Shown piece after piece: positions 45,666-54,944 of a DNA stretch of 64,000 nt. Location: contig CATOTI010000002.1 in NCBI GenBank assembly GCA_951813295.1, positions 4,102,522 to 4,166,521 of the forward strand. The letters run 5' to 3'. How positions within the stretch are numbered: the stretch's first letter is position 1; each line of letters starts with the position of its first letter. The notes beneath the pieces are model-generated. The model saw nothing but the letters and a program-made list of their open reading frames with translations, did no database searches and was not told the origin of the DNA. This DNA is from an uncultured Pseudomonadales bacterium (lineage in GTDB: Bacteria; Pseudomonadota; Gammaproteobacteria; Pseudomonadales; Azotimanducaceae). The translations under genes were made by a program, and so were the position numbers.

Positions 45666-46364
45666 ATGGCGAAGCATTGTGTGGTGATCGGGGTGGGACC
45701 GGGTCTGGGGCTCGCCACCGTGCGGCGTTTTCTGGCGGCCGGCTATACCGTTTCGATGCTCGCGCGGCATGAGGGTCGGCTCGCGAGTTGGCGACAGGAA
45801 CTCGACGGCACGACGGCGTATCCGGCGGATATCGCCGAGATCGACGCTTATCGTGACGTGCTCGGCCAGATCATCGCGGACCATGGTCTGCCGGACGTCG
45901 TGGTCTATAACGCGGCGAAAGCATCCTTTGGTCAGTATGAATCGATCAGCGTCGATGATTTCGAGAAGAACTTCCGTATCAACACGACGGGTCTCTTGGT
46001 CACGGCGCAGGTCTTCGGGCCGTTGATGGCCGAGCGAGGTCACGGAGCGTTGATGGTCACCGGGAACACGGGCGCGATGCGCGGAACACCGAATTTCGTC
46101 GGCTGGTCGCCTTCGAAAGCGGGCCAGCGGATTCTGTCGGAATCGCTGGCGCGGACGTTGGGTCCGGCGGGTGTGCATGTGGCCTATATCGTTGTCGACG
46201 CATTGATCGACATGCCTTTTGCCCGGCGCGGCCGCGAGGATGTCCCGAGAGATCATTTCGCGCAGCCCGACGACTTGGCGGAATCAATTCTGAGCACCGC
46301 GCTGCAACCTCGTTCGGCCTGGTCGTTTCTGGTCGAACTCCGCCCCTTTGCGGAGACGTGGTAG
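45666..46364 (+). CDS. Atypical short-chain dehydrogenase/reductase (Trp in place of catalytic Tyr)
   Basis: 232 residues; AGAGGAG lies before the ATG at 45666. GVGPGLGLATVRRFLAAGYTVSMLAR is a good cofactor loop, and VVVYNAAKASFG fits the NAAG strand. The active site reads FVGWSPSKAGQ, so Trp replaces the catalytic Tyr while the Lys remains. The C-terminus AWSFLVELRPFAETW matches that of the SDR at 4050-4805 (AFEVVLRPWTENW). The two seem to form a subfamily with a conserved aromatic tail. Confidence 0.82.
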   Translation: MAKHCVVIGVGPGLGLATVRRFLAAGYTVSMLARHEGRLASWRQELDGTTAYPADIAEIDAYRDVLGQIIADHGLPDVVVYNAAKASFGQYESISVDDFEKNFRINTTGLLVTAQVFGPLMAERGHGALMVTGNTGAMRGTPNFVGWSPSKAGQRILSESLARTLGPAGVHVAYIVVDALIDMPFARRGREDVPRDHFAQPDDLAESILSTALQPRSAWSFLVELRPFAETW

Positions 46365-46373
46365 TCGAGGACG

Positions 46374-46823
46374 CTACGCCGGAGCAATCGTCTTTTTGAA
46401 ATGCACTTCGTCGCCGGCGCGGTGTGTTTCGACGAAGTTCGAGGCACGGTAGAACCGTTCGGCATCATGCCACCCGATGGTCGTTTCGAGCACGATCGTC
46501 TTAAGTCCACGGTGCCGGGCGGTCGTCTCGAGCTCCTCGAGTAGGCGTCGGGCGATCCCACGCCGCCGCGCGCTATCGTCGACGTGCATTCGCTCGATCC
46601 GGCCTACGTTCGAGTCGACGATGATGAGGGCGCCGGTGCCGACGATCTGCCCGGCGCTGACCGCGACGAGGAAGTCGTCATCGCGGTAGTGACGGGCGAT
46701 GTCGACGAGGTCAGGATTCCTGTTCGGATCGAGGGCGCCGAAACGCTGGCGCAGGTTCGTGTTGATCAACCGCTCCGCGTTCGCCTGATCGCTGGGCTCG
46801 AATCGTCGAATGTGGAGGGTCAT
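46374..46823 (-). CDS. GNAT-family N-acetyltransferase
   Basis: 149 residues from the ATG at 46823. The acetyl-CoA loop is RMHVDDSARRRGIARRLLEELE (the R/QxxGxG/A motif), preceded by VGTGALIIVDSNVGRIE and followed by TIVLETTIGWHDAERFYRASNFVE. Substrate not predictable. TTGCACTGCACC, similar to the PhaR-type half site, occurs just upstream. Confidence 0.88.
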   Translation of the reverse strand: MTLHIRRFEPSDQANAERLINTNLRQRFGALDPNRNPDLVDIARHYRDDDFLVAVSAGQIVGTGALIIVDSNVGRIERMHVDDSARRRGIARRLLEELETTARHRGLKTIVLETTIGWHDAERFYRASNFVETHRAGDEVHFKKTIAPA

Positions 46824-46933
46824 TTCAGTGTCATGGGTGCACGTTGCACTGCACCTTAGCGGCATTGTGTTGTCATTAGATCTAACGAACGGACGGTGAT
46901 GAGTTTCGAGATGAACTGGGTGGGGTGTCGAAC

Positions 46934-47506
46934 ATGACGCGAACAGCGCTCGTGGCCCTCGTCACGATGATCGTGATCGGCGTCGTCGGGTCGCTGGTGC
47001 TTCGATGGATGCAATGGCCCGGTGAGCCTGGCGAGCGGATGTCGGCAAGAGAGCCCCAGGCGGTGACGGCCTGGACAGAAACGCCCACCGCGGGAGCGCC
47101 GGCCGAAATCGTTCCGCCGGGCAATCTGCCCACCGATGCTGTGTTGATCGTGCCGGGTGATTGGGATCTTGGGCTGGGTGCCACGTTGCGCCTTCCCGTC
47201 GGTGGCCAGGCGATCGAACTCGTCGTGGAACAGGTTGACGTCGCCGGGTCAGCGACGACCATCCGGGCCGTGAACGAGGCGGGCGTCCGTGCTGTCTTGA
47301 CTCAAGGGGAGCGCAGTCGTTTCGGTAGCATTCGCTTACCGAACGGTATGTTGGAACTCTGGGGCAACGATGACGGCACATGGATCTATCGCCCGGTCAC
47401 GCGCGGCCACCCGCAGGTACCCGATTTCAAGGTGGATTCCAGCGCAACGGTACGCCTCGTCGAACCCGACCCGGCGCCCCGACTCGCGGAGAACCCTCAT
47501 CGTTAG
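46934..47506 (+). CDS. Membrane-anchored periplasmic protein of unknown function
   Basis: 190 residues. Residues 4-27 are one hydrophobic anchor (ALVALVTMIVIGVVGSLVLRW). The rest contains VLIVPGDWDLGLGATLRLPV and IRLPNGMLELWGNDDGTWIYRP. The downstream metalloprotease begins 20 bases later, and the two are probably cotranscribed. This could be a processing or inhibitory partner of the protease, which is a guess from position. Confidence 0.65.
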   Translation: MTRTALVALVTMIVIGVVGSLVLRWMQWPGEPGERMSAREPQAVTAWTETPTAGAPAEIVPPGNLPTDAVLIVPGDWDLGLGATLRLPVGGQAIELVVEQVDVAGSATTIRAVNEAGVRAVLTQGERSRFGSIRLPNGMLELWGNDDGTWIYRPVTRGHPQVPDFKVDSSATVRLVEPDPAPRLAENPHR

Positions 47507-47525
47507 ATCTCGCTGGGCGCAGGCT

Positions 47526-50315
47526 ATGGTTCGGTCGTGCTGGATCTGGGCCGGGAGTGTGGTGACGCTGTGGTCGGGCATCGGTGCGATCGCGTCGCAA
47601 AACACCATAGAGACCGCGTGCCCGTGCGATCTCGAACTGGTCAACAACACCGCGGTCGGCATTACGGCAACGATTCGCTCGATCTCGGAATCGGAGACGT
47701 CCGGCACGCTACGCGTCGATATTTTTGGCGCTAGTGATCTCGACTTCTCCAACGTGCGTTTGCTGGCGCGCCTGCATCTCGATCCCTTGGCGCCGGGCGA
47801 ATCGCACGAACTCGATCGAACGCTCGCGGCATGGCGGGCTCCGTTCGACCCGGTGGAGAACGTCTATACGTTCTATGCGCTCTACGAGGATGATGCGCTC
47901 GTTGAGCTCCTGCGCATGGACGGCACACACGATCTCTCAAGCGTCGGCGGGACGAGCTTCTACAACAGCGCCATCGACGGCGCGATCTTTCTGAGTGCGG
48001 CGCCAGAAGTCGAGATCGATGGAACGGATTTTTCCCTTTCGATCGGCGATGTCGTGAATCCGACGGACACGGCCACCGGTGGTCTCGAGGTGAGTGTGTA
48101 CGTTGCCAACGGTGCCAACCTCTTCGACGCGGGCGTGCTGTTGGCGTTTCAGACGACGATCGAGGACGGGATCGAAGCCAACGGCGTCCTCGATCAGATC
48201 CAGTTCGACGGCGAGTTGTCGGCGGTTCCCCACCCCGACGAATACCTCCATCTCCTCGTCGCGCGGGTCCCGGAAGACGAGTCGGAGAACGCCGAGGCGC
48301 TGACCTGGCACACGATAATTTCGCCCGGTCCGATCCTACGGGCGTTTGCAGCGTCAGGCATCGATGTCCTGACCGATCGCGACGGCGATGGCGTCAGCGA
48401 TTTCAACGAGGCGCGTTTTGCCGACGCGGACCCGGATGATCCCAACATCGCGCCGCCGGGAAGCATCCTGCGCCTGCTCTACGTCGTGACGGATCGCGCG
48501 GACGCGGCGCTCCACGAGATCGATACGAGGCTCGCCTTCATCACTTCGTACACGAACGCCGTCTTTGCCGACAGCGGTGTGGGGGTGACGATCGAAATGG
48601 TGGGCAAGACCGATGTGGCGGTGGACGCCGACATATTGAACGCGGAACTGCTCGATCTCGTGACCGATGCGGATTCGACATTCGAGGACGTCCCGGCGCT
48701 GGCGGAGGAACTGAAGGCCGACCTCACCATCGTGATCGACTCCTGGCAGACCGACGACTCGTGCGGGATCGCCTGGCTCAATGCACGCAATCAGTTCGGC
48801 GACTTCGTTCGTGAAACCAACCAGGCTGAAGAGGCCATCGTCGACGTCGATTGCCAGAACAACGTTCTGGCGCACGAGATCGGTCATCTCATGGGGCTCG
48901 GCCACTCGCGGCTGCAGAACGAGTCCGGCACGTTCAACTGGTCGGTCGGATATGGCGTGGAAGAATCCTTCGTCTCGGTCATGGCCTATCCGGAGGAGTT
49001 TGCCGCGTCAGTGGTGCACGACCTGTTCTCGAGCCCGAATCTCGAGTGCACGGGCAATCAGCCTTGTGGGGTTGCCGAGGACGACTTTCTTGCCGGCGCG
49101 CATGCGGTCCTCTCGTTGAACGCCGTGCGTTTCATGATCGCCGCGTTTCGAGGCGACCAACCGCCGGTGATCACGCTGACGGGCGGGGCGACGCTTTTTT
49201 GGCCGCACGGTTCGGTTTTTGTCGATCCGGGTGTGGTCGTGGAGGACGACGGGGACGTGGGGCTCGAAGCGTCGGTCGAGACGACGGGGAGTGTCGACGG
49301 CCAGATGCTCGGCGAGTACACCGTGACTTATTCGGTCGGCGACACGGACGGTAACCGGGCCGAAGCGGTGCGTACCGTGATCGTCGCCACCGATACGGAC
49401 GACGACGGACTGGTCGACGCTGTCGATCCCGACGACGACGGCGACGGGTTGAGTGACGATTACGAGCTCGGTTTCGGCCTCAACGCGCTCGTCGCCGATG
49501 CCGATATCGATACGGACGGCGACGGGATGACGAATCGCGAAGAGTTCGATACGAACACTGACCCGACGGACGCCGATAGCGTCGCTGAGGGGCTCGCGCA
49601 CTACATCCGGCTTGTCTTGCCCCAATCGAACGACGCGCAGCAGGGCTTCATTCGGGTGATCAACAAGAGCGCCGATTCGATCGCCGTGACGCTCACGGGG
49701 CGCGACGATGCGGGCGATCTTTCGATCGGTCGGATCCGGTTCGACATTCCGCCGTTCGCCTCACAGCAGATGAACTCTGACGACATCGAGTTCGGCAACG
49801 CCGCCAAGGGTCTCGACGGGTCGCTCGGCGACGGTACCGGCAACTGGCAGTTGAAGATTTACTCCGATGCCGACGTCACGACCATGGGGTTCGTGCGCAC
49901 GTCGGAGGGCTTCATGACGTCGATGCATTCGATGAGCGAAGTCTTCGACGGTGCGACCGACCATCGTGTCGACGTCTTCAACCCGGCGAGTAATCCGAAT
50001 CAGGTCAGTCGGATTCGGATGTCCAACCAATCTTCGCAAGTCGCCGCGGTGACGGTTATGGGGATCGACGATGCGGGTATCACGGGCGGGCCCGCCACGT
50101 TCGCACTCGCGCCATTTGCGACGGTCGAGTTGACGGCGACCGATCTGGAGACCGGCAACGCCGAAAAGGGCGTGTCGGGAGGAATTGGCGACGGGGCGGG
50201 GAAATGGCGACTCGAAGTCGTCGCGGATCAGTCGATCACCGTCATGAGTCTGCTGGAAGCGCCCGGTGGCTATATCTCGAACCTGTCGTCTTCTCAGCGC
50301 GGCACGGACGGCTGA
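47526..50315 (+). CDS. Large secreted zinc metalloprotease with calcium-binding and duplicated C-terminal domains
   Basis: 929 residues from the ATG at 47526, which starts a signal peptide (WAGSVVTLWSGIGAIASQ). The zinc site HEIGHLMGLGH at about residue 450 is the HExxHxxGxxH of metzincins (reprolysin-like). After residue 530 there is an HYR/DUF5011-type beta domain (ITLTGGATLF ... EYTVTYSVGDTDGN), then thrombospondin type-3-like Asp repeats (DTDDDGLVDAVDPDDDGDG) that should bind calcium. The last 230 residues are two copies of a domain with VINKSADSIAVTLTGRDDAG and RMSNQSSQVAAVTVMGIDDAG. It is probably exported and possibly cell-surface attached; substrate unknown. Confidence 0.88.
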   Translation: MVRSCWIWAGSVVTLWSGIGAIASQNTIETACPCDLELVNNTAVGITATIRSISESETSGTLRVDIFGASDLDFSNVRLLARLHLDPLAPGESHELDRTLAAWRAPFDPVENVYTFYALYEDDALVELLRMDGTHDLSSVGGTSFYNSAIDGAIFLSAAPEVEIDGTDFSLSIGDVVNPTDTATGGLEVSVYVANGANLFDAGVLLAFQTTIEDGIEANGVLDQIQFDGELSAVPHPDEYLHLLVARVPEDESENAEALTWHTIISPGPILRAFAASGIDVLTDRDGDGVSDFNEARFADADPDDPNIAPPGSILRLLYVVTDRADAALHEIDTRLAFITSYTNAVFADSGVGVTIEMVGKTDVAVDADILNAELLDLVTDADSTFEDVPALAEELKADLTIVIDSWQTDDSCGIAWLNARNQFGDFVRETNQAEEAIVDVDCQNNVLAHEIGHLMGLGHSRLQNESGTFNWSVGYGVEESFVSVMAYPEEFAASVVHDLFSSPNLECTGNQPCGVAEDDFLAGAHAVLSLNAVRFMIAAFRGDQPPVITLTGGATLFWPHGSVFVDPGVVVEDDGDVGLEASVETTGSVDGQMLGEYTVTYSVGDTDGNRAEAVRTVIVATDTDDDGLVDAVDPDDDGDGLSDDYELGFGLNALVADADIDTDGDGMTNREEFDTNTDPTDADSVAEGLAHYIRLVLPQSNDAQQGFIRVINKSADSIAVTLTGRDDAGDLSIGRIRFDIPPFASQQMNSDDIEFGNAAKGLDGSLGDGTGNWQLKIYSDADVTTMGFVRTSEGFMTSMHSMSEVFDGATDHRVDVFNPASNPNQVSRIRMSNQSSQVAAVTVMGIDDAGITGGPATFALAPFATVELTATDLETGNAEKGVSGGIGDGAGKWRLEVVADQSITVMSLLEAPGGYISNLSSSQRGTDG

Positions 50316-50320
50316 TCGGC

Positions 50321-51004
50321 ATGCGGACGCGGCTCAAGGTCTGTTGCATCTCGTCCCCGGCGGAAGCCGAACTGGCGATTCATCACGGTGCGGACGCGCT
50401 CGGGCTCGTCGGCGATATGCCCTCGGGGCCAGGCATCATCGATGGCGAACTTGCCCGGGCGATCGCGCGTCAGGTGCCACCGCCCGTCGAGACTTTTCTT
50501 TTGACGTCTTGTGCCACAGCCGGCGAGATCGTCGATCACGTTGCCTACTGCGGAACGACGACGGTGCAGGTGGTTCGCCATGTCGATCCGGCGGCACACG
50601 AGATCATTCGTGGCCGCTTACCGACGATTCGGCGGGTCCAGGTGCTGCACGTCGAAGATGACTCGATTCTCGAACTGGCGGCCGAGTACGAACCTTACGT
50701 GCACGCATTCCTGCTCGATTCCGGGCGTCCAAAAGCCGATGTCGTCGAACTCGGCGGTACGGGGCGTGTTCACGACTGGGTGCTGAGTGCCGCCCTCGTG
50801 GCGCAAACGCACCGACCCGTATTCCTGGCGGGTGGTCTGACGCCGGAGAATGTCGGCGCAGCGGTCGGGAGCGTCACGCCCTTCGGTGTCGATCTCTGTT
50901 CGGGCGTGCGCACGGAAGGCGCGCTCGACGAGGCCAAACTCGGACGATTCGTTAACTCACTCGGCAACGCTGGCCGGGCGAGACCGACCTGGCGCTTCGT
51001 TTAG
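50321..51004 (+). CDS. Phosphoribosylanthranilate isomerase (TrpF)-like barrel protein
   Basis: 227 residues from the ATG at 50321, 5 bases after the protease stop. LKVCCISSPAEAELAIHHGADALGLV replaces the usual KICG start of TrpF by KVCC, and the other landmarks are FLLTSCATAGEIVDHV, VQVVRHVDPAAHEII, VFLAGGLTPENVGAAV and VDLCSGVRTEG (TrpF usually has VDVSSGVE). The fold is clear but the active-site Cys/Asp context is altered. No other trp genes are adjacent, so its role as a biosynthetic isomerase is doubtful. Confidence 0.8.
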   Translation: MRTRLKVCCISSPAEAELAIHHGADALGLVGDMPSGPGIIDGELARAIARQVPPPVETFLLTSCATAGEIVDHVAYCGTTTVQVVRHVDPAAHEIIRGRLPTIRRVQVLHVEDDSILELAAEYEPYVHAFLLDSGRPKADVVELGGTGRVHDWVLSAALVAQTHRPVFLAGGLTPENVGAAVGSVTPFGVDLCSGVRTEGALDEAKLGRFVNSLGNAGRARPTWRFV

Positions 51005-51014
51005 GGGCGGGCGC

Positions 51015-51839
51015 TCAAGGCGCCCGCATGAGCGGGGTCGCTTGGGCGAACGTCCACGGGTTGCCTTCACTGTCGGCGGCTTGAAACGCGCGCGGGCCGT
51101 GCTGCCAGATTTCCCCGATGACCTGGCCGTGTGAATCGATGTGCGCGTACAGCGCGTCGAGATCGTCGACAAAAACCCAGGGTTCATGCGAGGTGCCGCG
51201 GTCGACCTTCTCGGGGCTGGCGAGCGCGATGATCGACGCGTTGCCCGCGTGGAACTCGATCCAGCACTCGTCCGGATTATCCGGCTCTTTCTCCGGAATC
51301 CCGCTGGCACTTTTGAGTTTGAAAACGTCGCGCAGGAATCGGCCCGCCCGCGCGGGTTCGTCGTAGTAGATGGAGATAGCCAGGCGCGCGAGCGCGAGCG
51401 GATGTCGTGGGGCGCTCGCGCGCTCCTCGATCCACATCGGAAACCAGATCGGCGTCATCCGGCACCAGGAAGAGCCACCTTTATCGCCGCCCTCGGGAAT
51501 CGTCGCCACGACGAGCACCCGTGTGCGCTTCGCGCCGATCGCCTCGAATCTGACATCGGTTACGACCTCGTCGATCGAACTCGTCCAAGTGAGTCGTTCG
51601 CCCGGCTGCCACTCGGTGATCCGGCCGAGTTCCAATCCGTCGCCGGTCGCGGCGTCGCGTACCTCGACGATACGACCGCCAACGCCTGGTTCGATGCGGT
51701 TCTCGAAGGCTTTCGAAGAGTCGTGGAAGTTGATCGCGCCCTGCTTCCACCAGCAGTTCAATTCTTCGGTGAATGCCGTGAACGCCGTCGCCTGATCGAC
51801 CTCGACTTCAACCGAGGTTTCAATCTGATTTTCGCTCAT
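51015..51839 (-). CDS. Fused SRPBCC (AHSA1) and VOC/glyoxalase-fold protein
   Basis: 274 residues. Residues 1-140 are AHSA1-type (IETSVEVEVDQATAFTAFTEELNCWWKQG, then ITEWQPGERLTWT). Residues 150-274 are a VOC domain (ISIYYDEPARAGRFLRDVFKLKS, PWVFVDDLDALYAHIDSHGQVIGE, FQAADSEGNPWTFAQ). Both folds bind small ligands; together they may sense or modify one. It follows the ArsR gene by 7 bases. Confidence 0.85.
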   Translation of the reverse strand: MSENQIETSVEVEVDQATAFTAFTEELNCWWKQGAINFHDSSKAFENRIEPGVGGRIVEVRDAATGDGLELGRITEWQPGERLTWTSSIDEVVTDVRFEAIGAKRTRVLVVATIPEGGDKGGSSWCRMTPIWFPMWIEERASAPRHPLALARLAISIYYDEPARAGRFLRDVFKLKSASGIPEKEPDNPDECWIEFHAGNASIIALASPEKVDRGTSHEPWVFVDDLDALYAHIDSHGQVIGEIWQHGPRAFQAADSEGNPWTFAQATPLMRAP

Positions 51840-51846
51840 AACTCGT

Positions 51847-52188
51847 TCATTCCACTTGGTTTTTTGATTCAACGTGATGCTTGAAGGAGGCCAGACGCTC
51901 GTCCCACGAGGCCTTCAGTTCGTCGAGCCACGATTCGATATCGGTGATCGCCTCTCGACGGAGATGGAAAACGCGCACGCGGGCGTCGGAGGCGACGCGC
52001 TCGTCCGTCGCAAGGCCCGCCTCGAGCAGCACTTTGAGGTGCTTGCTCGTCTGCGATGGTGACGACTCGGTCTCGGCTGCGAGTTCACCGGCGCGGTAAG
52101 CGCGCTCGCCGAGTAGTTCGACCATGCGCCGCCGGGTGGGATCGGCGAGTGCGACGAGGGTCCGATCGATCGTAGCGTTCAGATTCAT
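51847..52188 (-). CDS. ArsR-family transcriptional regulator
   Basis: 113 residues from the ATG at 52188. ATIDRTLVALADPTRRRMVELLGERAYRAGELAAE and SSPSQTSKHLKVLLEAGLATDERVASDARVRVFHL are the wHTH; no metal Cys. It leads the SRPBCC-VOC gene. An exact inverted repeat (52212-52235) lies 24 bases upstream. Confidence 0.9.
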   Translation of the reverse strand: MNLNATIDRTLVALADPTRRRMVELLGERAYRAGELAAETESSPSQTSKHLKVLLEAGLATDERVASDARVRVFHLRREAITDIESWLDELKASWDERLASFKHHVESKNQVE

Positions 52189-52211
52189 GCGGATGATGCT
52201 ATCTGGAGGAA

Positions 52212-52235
52212 ATAGTTTCTTCAACCAGAAACTAT
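52212..52235. promoter_or_regulatory. Inverted-repeat operator of the ArsR/SRPBCC-VOC operon
   Basis: ATAGTTTCT and AGAAACTAT are exact 9-base arms separated by TCAACC, AT-rich within GC-rich DNA and placed just upstream of the regulator start. The size and position suit a dimeric ArsR protein. Confidence 0.75.
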
Positions 52236-52338
52236 ATTTGCTGAGGCGACTGGCGGAGCGCTTTCGAAAGGCGGTTTCGCACCGCGTATTCGGCATACGA
52301 TGGGGCGTTGCGCCGGTGGTGCTGGATCGAGAGGCTAG

Positions 52339-53550
52339 ATGGAGGCACCGAGCGGCGCGTTTGCCGCTTTCCGGGTCAAGAGTTTCCGTAATCAGTGGGT
52401 CGCCGATCTCCTCACGTCGTGGGCGATGGAGATGGAGACGCTGATTCTCGCTTGGTACGTGCTCGTCGTGACGGACTCAGTGATCCTGCTGGCAGTCTTC
52501 GGATCGCTGCAGTTCGGCGGTACGCTCTTGAGTCCGTTCTTCGGTGCGCTTGCTGACCGCTCGGGCCGACGTCGCTTGTTGATTTCGCTGCGCCTCGGAT
52601 ATGCGAGCTGCGCCGTCGTCCTGACTGCGCTGGCGCTCACCGACACGCTCGCCACCTGGCATGTGTTCGTGATCGCCGTGGTGTCGGGGCTCATCCGGCC
52701 GTCCGACCTCGTCGTCCGCAATGCGCTCATCGGCGACACGGTGCCGGAATCGGATCTCACCAATGCGATGGGGTTGTCGCGGACGACCATGGACTCCGCT
52801 CGAATTGCCGGAACGCTTGTCGGTGCCGGGCTCTTTTCCGCGCTCGGTTTCGGCCCTTCGTACCTTGTCGTCACGGCGCTCTTCGTCGCGAGCGCGTTGA
52901 TGACGACACGAGTTGCGCCCGGTATCGCTCGGGCGTCGAGCGGCGCCTGGCGGCAGGTATTGCTCGGTATGCGATACATTCGTCGTGAAGGTGAAATCGC
53001 CGCGCTCATGCTGATGGCGTTCCTCGTCAACCTCACGGCCTTTCCGATCTCTCACGGCCTGCTGCCGTTCGTCGCGAAGGACATCTATCTCCTGGACGCG
53101 AATGGGCTCGCACAGCTCATGGCGGCGTACGCGGTCGGCGCTATGGTCGGATCGCTTACGCTCGCCTGGTCGGGAAAAACATCGCGCTCTCGTGTCGTCG
53201 TGGTCGGCATCCTCGTGTGGTACGCACTCTTGCTCGTCTTTGCGCAAACCTCGACGCAGATAGAGGGCCTGATACTGCTGGCGATCATCGGCTTCGCGCA
53301 GAGCCTCGCGATGATCGCCATGTCGGTCGTGCTATTGACGGTCGCGCCGGGACGTTTTCGTGGCCGCGTTCTCGGCATTCGCATGATGGCGGTTTACGGA
53401 CTACCCCTCGGCCTGGTCGCGGGCGGGGCGTTGATCGATTGGTGGGGATTCAAAGCGCAGGCTTCGGTTTTTGCGGTGTTGGGGCTCCTGGGCACGGCTG
53501 CGATCGCCTATCGTTGGCGGCAATCCCTGTTCAAAGGACATTCGGCGTGA
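52339..53550 (+). CDS. Major facilitator superfamily transporter
   Basis: 403 residues with about 12 hydrophobic segments, for example LILAWYVLVVTDSVILLAVF, LAQLMAAYAVGAMVGSLTLA and IEGLILLAIIGFAQSLAMIA. The loop 2-3 signature is ALADRSGRRRLLI. It resembles the MFS_3/enterobactin exporter-like group. Its stop overlaps the CaiB start by GTGA, so export or uptake may be linked to the next genes. Confidence 0.88.
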   Translation: MEAPSGAFAAFRVKSFRNQWVADLLTSWAMEMETLILAWYVLVVTDSVILLAVFGSLQFGGTLLSPFFGALADRSGRRRLLISLRLGYASCAVVLTALALTDTLATWHVFVIAVVSGLIRPSDLVVRNALIGDTVPESDLTNAMGLSRTTMDSARIAGTLVGAGLFSALGFGPSYLVVTALFVASALMTTRVAPGIARASSGAWRQVLLGMRYIRREGEIAALMLMAFLVNLTAFPISHGLLPFVAKDIYLLDANGLAQLMAAYAVGAMVGSLTLAWSGKTSRSRVVVVGILVWYALLLVFAQTSTQIEGLILLAIIGFAQSLAMIAMSVVLLTVAPGRFRGRVLGIRMMAVYGLPLGLVAGGALIDWWGFKAQASVFAVLGLLGTAAIAYRWRQSLFKGHSA

Positions 53551-54920
53551 CGTTAGAGGAAATCGCGAGAACCGCCAGGCTGCCGGCCGATGCCGTCATT
53601 CCGACGGAAAAGGATGTCTCGATCTCGGGCGCCTTCGACCCGATCTACCCGACTCCCCTGCGCCTGGGTGAGGCGACGGCGTCGCTATTGGCGCTTATTA
53701 CGGGCGAGTTCGGGGCCCTCACGAACGGTCGTACGGGCTCTGCTTCGATCGACCGAACGCATGCGGCGCTCACCAACAGCAGCATGTGGGTGCTCACCGT
53801 GAACGGCAAACCTGCTATGCAGGCGCTGCCTGATCCCGTCGCCGCCGGGCAGGGTGTCTATCGCTGTGCGGATGGCCGGTGGTTGTATCTGCTCGTCGGA
53901 TTTCCGCACATCGTCGACCAGACGATGGCGGCGCTCGGTTGCAACGCCGACGAGGTCGAGGCTTTTGTCGCCCGTTCGGACTCCGCGGCGCTCGAGGCAC
54001 GACTCGTAGAGAAGAACCTGACGGGTGTCGTCATCCGCGACCATGCGACGTGGCTCAGCCACCCGCAGGGACGTCTTCTCGCCGAGGTGCCGGTCGTCAC
54101 CGTCGAGCGGGTCGGTGACGGCCCCGCTCGGCCGATCGATTCGCTCGAGCCCGTGCGCGTGCTCGATTCGACGCGGGTGCTGGCCGGGCCTAGCGCCGCG
54201 AAAACACTCGGGGTTCTCGGCGCCGATGTTCTGCATGTGGGGTCGCCGAACGTCCCGGATATTAAGGCTGCCCAAGCCGATACCGGCCCAGGGAAGAGAC
54301 GTGCCTTCGTGGATCTCGACGAACCGGATGGGCCCGCGATCATGCGTGAACTAGCGCGAGACGCGGACGTCTTTTCGCAGAGTTATCGGGCGCAGAGCCT
54401 GGCCGATCGCGGCTTGGATGTCGAAAGCCTTGTGGCCGCTAATCCGGGACTCATCTACTTGACCGAGAATGCTTACGGCGACTTCGGCCCATGGCGTACG
54501 AAGCGCGGGTTCGACGGCAACGTGCAGGCCGCCACGGGCATCCACGCGCTCCACCAGGCGCCTGGAAGCGCGATCGATCCTCGTGGCATCGCGATGGCGC
54601 TGAACGACTACTGCACGGGCTATTGGGGTGCGTGGGGTGTGCTGTATGCGCTGCGTCGACGGGCGGCGGAAGGTGGTTCCTGGCACGTGCGGGTCTCGCT
54701 GGCGCAGACGGCACATTGGTATCTTCGTCTCGGCACGCCGCACGATATGACCGCGGGGGCATCGACGGAAAAGCTTTGGGAAGAGGTGGCGCGGTGTTCG
54801 GAAGATGCCGCGACCCCCTATGGCGAACTCAGGCGGCTGCGTTTTCCCATTGAATTCGAAAATCAGTCGACCCATTGGGGCGATCTCGAATTGCCCGGTT
54901 CGAGCCCGCCGCGCTGGTGA
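53547..54920 (+). CDS. CaiB/BaiF CoA-transferase family protein (single-length)
   Basis: 457 residues from a GTG overlapping the MFS stop, with AAGGACA as ribosome site. CaiB-type segments are SASIDRTHAALTNSSMW (as in the second domain), VRVLDSTRVLAGPSAAKTLGVLGADVLHVG and TENAYGDFGPWRTKRGFDGNVQAATG. The usual order is rearranged relative to textbook members: a middle-type segment precedes the GVRVLD core. It is operonic with hydrolase and kinase-like genes downstream. Substrate unknown. Confidence 0.82.
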   Translation: MTLEEIARTARLPADAVIPTEKDVSISGAFDPIYPTPLRLGEATASLLALITGEFGALTNGRTGSASIDRTHAALTNSSMWVLTVNGKPAMQALPDPVAAGQGVYRCADGRWLYLLVGFPHIVDQTMAALGCNADEVEAFVARSDSAALEARLVEKNLTGVVIRDHATWLSHPQGRLLAEVPVVTVERVGDGPARPIDSLEPVRVLDSTRVLAGPSAAKTLGVLGADVLHVGSPNVPDIKAAQADTGPGKRRAFVDLDEPDGPAIMRELARDADVFSQSYRAQSLADRGLDVESLVAANPGLIYLTENAYGDFGPWRTKRGFDGNVQAATGIHALHQAPGSAIDPRGIAMALNDYCTGYWGAWGVLYALRRRAAEGGSWHVRVSLAQTAHWYLRLGTPHDMTAGASTEKLWEEVARCSEDAATPYGELRRLRFPIEFENQSTHWGDLELPGSSPPRW

Positions 54921-54944
54921 CGAGTCTTGTCGAGGAGGGCGAGC

